From positions 1 to 36,921 of the forward strand of contig NW_025955346.1 in the NCBI RefSeq assembly GCF_022376445.1: a stretch of 36,921 nt of DNA, given 5' to 3'. Below, piece by piece: positions 28,643 to 36,921 of the stretch (positions within the stretch are counted from its first letter, which is position 1; every line of letters begins with the position of its first letter). Position numbers and translations under genes: made by a program. The notes beneath the pieces were generated by a model that was not told where the DNA came from, did not search any database, and saw only the letters and a program-made list of their open reading frames with translations. Origin of the DNA: Fomitopsis serialis. Lineage: Eukaryota > Basidiomycota > Agaricomycetes > Polyporales > Fomitopsidaceae.

Positions 28643-31445
28643 ATGGTCGCACAAGTCTCTGACGTTATGGATCGAGTCTTCGACTATGTCATTGTTGGTG
28701 GTGGTGTACGTTACTCAACAACAGCGGCAAAGAGAGATGCAGCTGAACATATCCTAGACTGCTGGCTTGACCATCGCGGCGCGGCTCTTGGAAACCACAG
28801 ACAGTACAGTGCTGGTTCTCGAAGCAGGTGCACCGAATCTAGATGACCCGAAGATCCTGTTAGGAGGCGGATTTGGTTCAACGTTTGGCGACGCAAAGGT
28901 ATTTCTCAGTACCTTCTCATCGGCTCGCTTTGTTGATTCATGCTCGACGGTTTCTGCGTAGTATGACTGGGGTTTTCTGACCACGCCTCAGAAGCATTGC
29001 AACGACAGGCGAATGTTGTGGTCTCGAGGCAAAGGCCTCGGTATGATCCCTCCCCGTGGCTACACTCGCCATGTCGACTGACAGCGTACTTTTGTGCACG
29101 AACCTAGGTGGCAGCTCGGCTATGAATTTCTATGCTTGGATGAAACCGCCTGCGGCTGACGTCGACGCTTGGGAAGAATTAGGCAACCCCGGTTGGAACT
29201 GGAAAGCTTACATGAAATACACACTACGTGCAGAGGAGTAAGTGTTGTATCACTTGTATGCTCAGTGTCGATGACACTGAGAATGTCTAGATTTACTGCT
29301 GCCTCCGAGGAGCAGCTGAAGGCGTACGCTTACACGCACAACATCGAATGCAGAGGTCAAAGTGGCCCGATCAAGACCACAGTTCCTCTGGCCTCGCTTC
29401 AAATCAATCAATTCTTTCTGGAAGCAGCGCAGAAGCAAGGTCTTCCTTCTGCTTCAAGACGGTTATGGCGGTCATGTTAGTTCCTTGATTCTCAAGTTCG
29501 CCGACTAGGTTGCTCATCTCGCATGTAGACGACTGGCTGTTGGCAGGGCTCAGCCAACTTGGATCGCAAGTCGAAGTGGACCCGTTCGTACGCTGCGACG
29601 GCACACTACCTTCCACATAAGGATAACCCGAAGTTCACGGTAATTGGAATTCTCAGCCAGCCCGCGGACTGTCCTCAAGAGCTGACACGACTGAGTGGCG
29701 TAGGTTCTTACGGAAGCCGTATGTGCCAGAGTGTTGTTCAGTGACGCAATGGATGATGGCAATCTTGTTTCCACCGGTGTGGAATTTGTGCACGACGGAG
29801 TGACATACAAAGCACATGCGAGGAAAGAAGTTGTACTTGCAGCAGGGTAAATTCGATCTACTATCGGATGCTCAATATGCTGACCAGTGGCCAGAGCCCT
29901 CAAGTCTCCTCAACTCCTGGAGTTGTCGGGGATCGGTCGGCGTGACATCCTCGAGAAGATCGGCGTGCCGGTTCAGTTAGAGCTTCCGGGTGTAGGAGAG
30001 AACCTCCAGGACCATACCTACGTCGGTCAGCAGCTGTTCAGTTAGTATCAATTGTTACAGAGTCTTCATGCGTCTATTGCAGGTGTTTCCTACGAACTTG
30101 ATCCCCGCGTGTCGCACAAGACTGTCGATCTTCTCCGCGACCCTGAATTCGCGAAAGAACAAGTCAATCTACAGTGAGCTTTCATTGACGTACCCTACCA
30201 TCATTGCTAAGGCGGACAAACTCCATATCAGGGACCTTGACAAGGAGAACGTGTACAGGCTTGGGATCACAGCGTTCGGCTATGTGCCTATCGAAGTTGC
30301 CGATAACGCAGCAGCCTCGAGAATTGTTGAGGGGGTTACTGCGTATATCAAGGAGAAGAAGGAGAGTGGCACGCTCCCTCCCGGCCTTGCTGAGCAATGG
30401 GACATTCAACTCCGTGTGCTCAAGGATGCGACCCTCCCTGACGTTGAGGTAATTGGGTTCCCGGGATGGTTAACATTCCTTTGTATGCATATCAGACGCA
30501 GATACATTACTCTGGCTAACAATCAATACTGCAGCTCAACCCGAGCCCGGAAAATGCTATGTATGTAATCGTTCTGGATCAAGACGCTAACACATCAACT
30601 GAACACCGTCTGCAGCTGACTACACTCTGCGTGATACAACACCAATTTTCCAGGTAGGCAACTGTCAGTTCCAACGTGATACAAGGCACTACTGATTCAC
30701 TGGCTACAGGGGCACCGTCGTATGTCGACTCACGGCTTTATCCCTTGACGTTTGATGTTTGCCACTCTTGTAGCACTCGAAGAACAACGACCCCCTCGAA
30801 CAGCCGGATATTGACCCGAACACGTTTTCTGTGCCATATGGCGAGTCTTCTCTTGCTCACGAGCTATCTGAAAGATACTCATACAAATCTAGATCTGGAC
30901 ATCTTCGTAGAGAACTTGAAGTTTGCCCGGCGTCTCGCAGACACGGAGCCATTCAAATCGGGCGTGATCCGTGAAGTTGATCCCGGTGCAGCAGCACGAA
31001 CCGATGAAGAAATCAAAGGTGCGCAATCTACTGTGCCACATCGGTCATTGATCCTGACAGTTGGGCGCCGAAATAGAGTACATCCGGAAGTGCTGCAATA
31101 CATGCTACCATGCGTGTGGTTCCTGCAGTATGCTCCCGCGGGAGAAGCATGGCGTCGTGGACACGAAGTTGAAGGTCTGTTTCAAATCTATCACGTACAG
31201 CGAGAGTAGCACGGACTGACATACAAAAATCGATTTCCTCTTCACGTCGTACGCGTTAGGTTTATGGCACCAAGAACCTGCGAGTTGCCGACATGTCAAT
31301 CGTGCCCCTCGAAGTTGCAGCGCACACGCAGGCCACTGCGTACTGCGTCGGCGAGCTCAGTGCGTAACATCACCTAGTAACAGATCCGAGGCTCGGAGGT
31401 AACCTGACTTATCTAGTGGCTGATATTCTCATCGGCGCTGCCTGA
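28643..31445 (+). CDS. GMC oxidoreductase (AA3_2-like), one frameshift
   Basis: FAD-dependent glucose-methanol-choline family enzyme, near aryl-alcohol oxidase/dehydrogenase. Eighteen exons from 28643-28705 to 31417-31445 give 605 residues if one base is ignored. Seen: FDYVIVGGGTAGLTIAARL (FAD-binding GxGxxG), VLVLEAGAP, GKGLGGSSAMNFYAWMKP, LDRKSKWTRSYAATAHYLP, ARKEVVLAAGALKSPQLLELS, LELPGVGENLQDH, GTLPPGLAEQWDIQL, TCYHACGSCSMLPRE with the first catalytic His, and IVPLEVAAHTQATAY with the second. There is no signal peptide, so it is probably intracellular, unlike secreted ligninolytic members. The frame breaks by +1 in exon 5 between 29441 and 29452, in a CTT/CCT-rich stretch: GLP is followed by QDGYGGH one base out. 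Exon 13 is 10 nt. Intron 14 (30841-30892) appears to start with GC (GCGAGT) rather than GT. A TATA box is 78 bp upstream. Confidence 0.9.
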
Positions 31446-32658
31446 GGGAGATTCACTGCTATGAATGGAGTGTATTCTAAGGACGGTCGGCCGCTTGCGC
31501 GAAATTCCGAAACGTCCTTGTCTGATCTTGTATTCGTCTTGACATGTACAACGATTGATTTCCTATGTATACTTTGAGCAGATGCCGGATGATACCCAAA
31601 GGCCTCAGGATGTATGCAGCAGCACCCGGAAAGGGGGAGCAGCCTGAGGGGGGGGAGAATTACGATGAACCGGTGGAAAATATGGATGCTAGAGACTCGT
31701 TCGTTGACTGCCAGAGGTGATCATCGATCAGGCAGAGCGCAGAAAAGGCTGCGGACGAGGCGACTATGTGGGGACGGGATGCAATGGGCAGTCCAGGGGC
31801 AGTCGTCAATGGTCTCCGACTCAGTCCACACTCGTCACAGACTCACATGTATCACAGGCGAGCCAGTCTACCGGCCCAGAGGCTCCTCCTCGTGTGCTCA
31901 CTGGCATGCACGTGCATTGACGGCCCCTGACCCAAGGTTAGCGTGCCTGTCGCGCTGGATGGGCCGTGTACACGACGGCAACTGTCGACTGACAGGAAGT
32001 GCGCACGGCGCGTTCATCCTATGGCTGAGTACAGAGTATCAGCGATCCGTGAATTAGTGGCCATGACCTGTATCCCCTGTACTCTACGCACCTGTGTGAT
32101 CCTCTTCCATTCGTTTGACACGTCTGTTCGTGGACCCGTCACTGAGTAATAGTCGAAGGTATGTCACTGCGTGCGTGGTGTGGTCCGCAGCAGGCGTACC
32201 TACGTCGTCTTTCGCCATTGCTGTGGGCAGTTGAGGGGAGCCATGTCCACGCTGCGCACCACAGACATTTAGACACGACTAGGAGTCGTCGCTCTCTCTT
32301 CCTGAAAATCGAGCCACTGCGCTACGACTCAGATGCTACTGTGATCGAAATGTGAAGTCGATTGCTGCAGCGAACGCGAGTCATGTCCCGTCAAAAGACC
32401 CTCGAGGTACCATGCATTACACCTGTCACTCGCTATATTCAGGGGTTGCTCTCTAGATCTGTGCACTCGGAGAGGATTACTTACGTAGAGACCGTCAACT
32501 GTGGTATTGATAGGATAGTGAGCATTACATACATCGGTATCCTAGAGTCAGAGGTAGAGCATCTCGTGTCGTCCCGACGCACGCTCCACCGTCCACGTCG
32601 AGACACACCCAGCATCACCACACGATCTGTCCACCCGGCCCCAACGCATGCCCCCGTC
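31446..32658. other. Intergenic between GMC gene and F-box locus
   Basis: 1.2 kb between two 3' ends. Several frames are open (31614-32057 +, and 32362-33006 +, which runs antisense into the F-box locus), but none has a domain. The 31617-31700 stretch has a G-rich run of nine G's. I see no RNA gene. Confidence 0.45.
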
Positions 32659-34447
32659 TCACGAAAGCACAAACCCCACAAAGCTAAATCCTCCCACATA
32701 CGGCCTCTCCCCCGGAAGCGCATACACCGCCCCCTTCCCGCCTGTCCTCCACTCCGCGCCCGACAAGAACAGCACCGTCTCAGCGTCGCGCACTGCTTCG
32801 CCACATCGCCAGGTGCGCCCTCTCTTGCGCGCGCGGCGGGGCATGTCCGGGGCAGCGGGGTGCGCGGGCTCGAGCGGCGACTCTGGCGGGACGGGAACGC
32901 GTTGAGCGCTTTGGCGAGCTTGCGCGGGAGCCCGACCTTGCGCCGGCGCAGGCGGAGGGTGTGCAGCGTGCGGAAACGCGGGAGCGCTGCGGAGAGCTGT
33001 CTGTAAAGGACCTGCGGCGAGCCCCATCAGTCAAATCGCAAGCGCACTGGAGCAGAGTCAACGTGCCTCGTCGTCCAACACCCACTCCACCGCTAGCACT
33101 CGAGCTGGCTCCCAAGTTCTGCCCCGCAGACATGAACACCCGCTCCAGCGTGCGCGCGTCCACCTGCGTGAGCGACACAGACACGCCCATGCGCACCACG
33201 CCCGTGCGCGAGCGCGTCAGGCGCTCATAATCGCGGACGGCTTCAGCCGTCGTACAGCGTCGTGTGTACGTGCAGCGTCACGGAGCGCACCGGGCGTCCG
33301 GGCACAACCGCAGCGGCAAGTGAGGCGGGCCCGTGGAAGTGTGCGAGGCGGGAGTAGGTAGGCAGGGAGGCGCGGCGCAGCGGGCGCGAGGGTATCTTCG
33401 AACGGGGTATCTGCGCCAGCATCGGTGTCCTGATGTGCGGTATCGGCGGGCGCAGCTTCCGGCAGACTGCAATCGGCGGGATTTTGGAGGAGGTGGGGGA
33501 AGGAGAGAGATATGAGCTCGGGCTGTTTTGCGAGCCAGACCCAGAGCGCTTTCCAGTCATTGGGCCTTGTGAACTCGGACATGATGCGCAGCCGCTTGAG
33601 ACGAAAGCTCGTGTGCGTGAGGAAGCACGCGTCGTAGTCGGGGATCGTGAGCGACTCGAGTGCATGCATGTTCGTGAACGCGATCGCAAATGAGACCGCG
33701 CTGAGCGCGGCGCCGGGCGCGGGCAGCGAGGTGCATGCAAAGTGGTGGACGTACGACGCGAAGGTACGGTTCGAGGCGAGCTGGCTGATGCACCGGTCGA
33801 CGCGCTCTGGCGAGAACGCGCGCAGGTCTAGTCGGCCATAGAGTGCGCGGAGGGCGGCGCGGAGAAGACCCTAGACACGCGCGTCAGTGAGAGCGCGTCT
33901 CGGCGCGTCGCGAAGGAGAAGACGACGGTGAGCAGCTCGGGCGGTATCCGCGAGATGGCTGGCCCGTCATCCGCGGGGCCTCCACGTCCGAGAGCAGCGG
34001 GACGCTCTTGCGCTTGACCGATCGTGACACGGACGAGCTCGGTGCGCTGTGCGCGGTTGCGCTGGTCGTTGCCAGGGACAACCAGGAACCCATCCTCTGC
34101 CTGCGGCGTATCCGGCGGCTGCAGCTCGGACTCGCTCGCCCGCCTCCCCAGCCCGACGGGTATCTGGATGTCCTCGAGCGACCCGGTCGGCGAGGGCGTG
34201 CTCTCGCGCGAGTACGTGCGCGGAAAGTCGACCGTGTGCCCGATGCCGCCAGAGAGCCGGACGTGCGTGGCCACCGAAACCTGGGCTTGTGGGCGAACCT
34301 CTCGCTAATGAAAGAGAGCGCGGAGAGCCGGCGCTCGCGCACGCTCTCCGTGAAGGACGCCGCACTGGGGCTCTGCAGCGGGGAGAGGTGGTCGCCCTTG
34401 AGGTGGTCGTGATGGTTGCGGCGCGGGAAGCGGAGGAGGGAGGACAT
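32659..34447 (-). pseudogene. F-box protein gene with several frameshifts
   Basis: F-box proteins recruit substrates to SCF ubiquitin ligases; basidiomycetes have large, fast-evolving sets. From the ATG at 34447 the frame begins MSSLLRFPRR and loses phase near 34283-34285 (KP-QVSVATHVRL needs one more C). The next frame carries the F-box ISRIPPELLTVVFSF and TRRDALSLTRVSRVF, then breaks near 33853-33868 before ALRALYGRLDLRAFSPERV. That frame runs through MHALESLTIPDYDACFLTHT and RLKRLRIMSEFTRPNDWKALW, shifts near 33360-33380 to LAHFHGPASLAAAVVPGRPV, shifts again near 33245 (YDG-LKPSAIMSA) and near 33205 (LTRSRTGVVRMGVSVSLTQV). The last block, RTWRCGEAVRDAETVLFLSG to FVGFVLS, ends at 32659. At least five shifts in 1.8 kb of very GC-rich sequence mean it is either dead or badly sequenced. 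The gene family is clear; exon limits are not. Confidence 0.75.
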
Positions 34448-35522
34448 GGCGGTCGTGGCGGGGGCGGGAGAGGGGCGGACGAGATGGTTGCGCTCGGAAA
34501 CCCAAAATGACGGACATGGCGATGAGACGGGTCGTGGGCGTTGCGGCAGACGCATCAGAGCCATGTGTCCGCCAGATCGGCGGTTGCCCGGCTCGAAGCG
34601 GCTCGATCGCGAACCGCGACGCCTTCCGCACGCCAGCTTAATTGATGCGACCTCCTCTGATGCGCCTTCCAACGGCGGCCCGTTCAACACCCAGCAGCTT
34701 GGGTTCAGCTAATTGTCCGCGCCATGAGCGACGATTCATTACTGGTATCAACATCTGGTAGAGCTACTCATAACAGTCATCGGAGGCACTACAGCCAATC
34801 AGCGAAGCAGAGGTCCCTCGGACTGGGATTGGGCAGACACGGCAGACGGTCTCTCACACACTTCACAGAAGCCGGACTTCTCGGATATGCTCACAGCTAA
34901 TTCCTAAGTACTAGTACTTATTGCTAGGCCCCTTCCCGAAAACGCGCACACAGGCGGGCTCTTGTCTGACCTTTTCGTCGAGCGATCCGCACCCTCTGCA
35001 GGCTGACCTCGGGCCACAAACCTCGGTCTAGCTCACCTTGACTTCGTCGACATGCCAATAAAATGCCGATGGGGGCCCCAGAGAATCCAACACTGATACG
35101 CTCCGTCTAGCAATATGAAATTAGCTGCAACGCGAACGAGTCTTCGACGAACCTAAAGGCCCGTCGTGCCGCATCAGGAGATTCGAGAAGGGCACCGAAC
35201 GGGATCAACGGATCCAGATTATTGCGCGCAAGCCTGACACTTTCTAAATCTTGACACCACGCAGGGGGCCACTAACTGGCAGAGCGAGCTCGAGAACCCC
35301 CTGTCCAGGTCTGCTCGCGACGCAGTTCAGGCCGCACATACCCTATCACGGAGCGACCTACTGAAGACGCGCAAGAGAGAACGACGGAAGCACTGTTCGT
35401 TATCCTCGTTGCCGCTGTTTCAATTAGTTTTATTGCCACGTCCGCCTCCCGACCATACGCACTAAGTTCATCTCCGTCGCAATGAGAACATCGTCCAGGC
35501 AACACCTACGCCGTCGCGCCCA
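34448..35522. other. Intergenic: OMA1 3' region / F-box upstream region
   Basis: 1.07 kb with no supported gene. It contains a perfect 16-bp palindrome, TAAGTACTAGTACTTA, at 34905-34920. Nothing else stands out. Confidence 0.5.
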
Positions 35523-36921
35523 TTACCACCGCCTCCGCTGCCGCACTACCACCCCCACACCGCCTCGCCCCCGGGGCGCCCCTCCCGCCCCGTGTGAGAA
35601 CACACCCCGGAACGCGGAGAAGCTGTCACTTAATCCCGCACACTCTGGGCTTGCCGCCCGGATCGCGTACGCGTCCGGGAGCAGCGTCTCGAGTTTCTGT
35701 GAAAGCGCGTTAGCCGGCGTAGAAAGCGGGGAGTGCGTTGTGGTGAGCAATATGCGGGGAGAGAACACATCAAACAGAGGGATGTGGGGTCGCGGGCGAG
35801 GATGAGAAACCGGTGCGTCAATGGGACTGACCTCGATGCGCCGTTTGGTCGGCGGGTGCGTGCTCATGAACTGGAGGAGCTGGCCGCTCTGGCCCTCAAG
35901 CTTCGCGAGGCGCGTGAACATCCTGACGTGAAACTGCCTTCAGCACTTTGGTTAGGGTCGGAGAGAGGATGGTGACCCACGCTGGCGCGGATTGTGGATC
36001 ATAACACGCTCTTGCCATGAGCTTCAGGCCGACCTTGTCCGCTGTAGTGATTGCAAGCTGAGTAATCTTTGCTGCGCAACTCGGCGTTGCAGCGCATACC
36101 TTCCAGTTCGTGCATACGGGAATTGGGCAAGTCATATACAAGCTCTGAGATGAGCCTTGACAAGCCGAAATCAAGCCCCAGGATCGCGAGAGTGCTGGCG
36201 AGTACTAGGAGCACCTTAGCGGAGGATGTGCGTTCGGACATATGTCGCAGCACTGGGGAAGACGGTCAACAAGCCACATCCTTCTCATGTCAATGCAGCC
36301 AACCTGCATGACCAATCTCTGCACATACGGTCAGCTGCGTTCGGCATGTGCACGGTTGCCGGGCAACATACCATGCCCAAGGACAGCTGCCAGCCCTTCT
36401 TCGTCCTTAGCCACAGGCAAGATACCCGTGAACACGATGATATCCCCTGAAATTCACCCTTAGCCAACCAGACATATCCTGCTTCTGAGACGTAGACATA
36501 CCAAAAGTTGCCGCAGCGTTGACCATCTTGTCATCATTCACCACCATCAGGTTCCACTGCTTCCCGCCCACCGTCGGAGGCACGCCGCTCGGATGGCCCA
36601 CTGGCGCAGGCGTCCACAGCCCGCCGTCCGGGTCGCTGGGGGGAAGTGCGTGAGCGTGAGCGGGCTCTGACGGGGCGACGGTGCCGAGGTCGGACGCCTC
36701 GAGGATGCGCTCAACAACGCGCCGGACGTGCCGGGTGACGGGATGATTCGGCGGGAGCACTTTCCGGCCGTATTCAGCGACGAGTGCTTCGTGGGAGGCC
36801 TGGGCGAGCTGGGCGGGAGTGCGTTGAGCGCGAAACGTGTAGCGGGTGCGGGGGTGTCATGGTCGCACCTTCGCCTCGAGTTTGGGGCTCACGTCCATGA
36901 ACCGCCACCGTCCCGTCTCCT
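35523..36921 (-). CDS. OMA1: Mitochondrial metalloendopeptidase Oma1 (5' end outside window)
   Basis: M48 zinc peptidase of the mitochondrial inner membrane that processes stress substrates such as the OPA1/Mgm1-type dynamin in animals. Exons read leftward from the window edge: RWRFMDVSPKLEAK, then HEALVAEYGRKVLPPNHPVTRHVRRVVERIL, WNLMVVNDDKMVNAAATFG, DIIVFTGILPVAKDEEGLAAVLGH joined across introns to EIGHAVLRHMSERTSS (zinc site HEIGH), a hydrophobic VLLVLASTLAILGLDFGLS helix, SRMHELEADKVGLKLMARACYDP (third zinc ligand Glu), and FMSTHPPTKRRIEKLETLLPDAY. The C-terminus ends in a Gly/Arg-rich tail unlike typical family ends (GAGGAPRGRGGVGVVVRQRR). Several introns of about 50 nt, one of about 140 nt. 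The N-terminal targeting sequence is beyond the window. No frameshift seen. Confidence 0.93.

Noticed and set aside
31614..32057. 147-codon plus-strand frame after the GMC gene
   Set aside because: Arg/Ser/His-rich with no motif; alternate frames look equally plausible, as expected of noncoding sequence.
32362..33006. 214-codon plus-strand frame
   Set aside because: Its right half is antisense to the F-box locus and the left half has no recognisable sequence.

Overview
This window looks like a GC-rich nuclear contig of an Agaricomycete (mushroom-forming basidiomycete), probably a Polyporales-type wood decayer. The reasons are: almost every gene is cut by many GT-AG introns of about 48-60 nt; the P450 resembles the CYP63 group; there is a DUF6534 seven-helix membrane protein, an F-box gene and a Crinkler-like/kinase fusion; and housekeeping proteins (epsin, Trm112, Rrp45, complex I 9.5 kDa subunit, Oma1) are of fungal type. 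All identifications come from reading translated exons by eye against remembered family motifs; no search was run.

Layout. 1-2000 (+): 3' part of a P450. 2452-4234 (+): epsin. 4834-6937 (+): Crinkler-like N-terminus fused to a divergent kinase, with one frameshift. 7728-9509 (-): PfkB sugar-kinase homologue. 10063-12285 (+): FCP1/NIF-like HAD protein. 12950-15639 (+): 5-oxoprolinase containing only the HyuA half. 15937-16290 (-): complex I 9.5 kDa subunit. 16631-17715 (-) and 17899-18438 (+): exosome RRP45 and TRM112, head to head. 18953-19916 (-): 2-Cys peroxiredoxin. From about 19.9 kb gene density falls: O-methyltransferase (21630-23288, -), DUF6534 membrane protein (24998-26899, -) lying between two diverged inverted repeats, GMC oxidoreductase (28643-31445, +), a badly frameshifted F-box locus (32659-34447, -), then OMA1 (35523 to the window end, -).

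Working together. The 2.4-20 kb part is mostly housekeeping with unrelated roles: endocytosis, RNA processing and tRNA/rRNA/eRF1 methylation support, respiration, glutathione cycle, peroxide defence. The 21.6-31.4 kb part (O-methyltransferase, polytopic membrane protein, GMC flavo-oxidase) has the flavour of a small tailoring-enzyme neighbourhood, but no backbone synthase is present, so a biosynthetic cluster is only a possibility.

Most notable: (1) the frameshifts I could place all fall in four accessory genes, while roughly 12 kb of other coding sequence splices cleanly; (2) the 5-oxoprolinase stops exactly at the HyuA/HyuB junction; (3) the FCP1-like protein has Asn for the second motif I Asp and the PfkB protein has GAQD for GAGD; (4) an inverted-repeat pair brackets the DUF6534 gene; (5) the GMC gene appears to use a GC-AG intron and a 10-nt exon.
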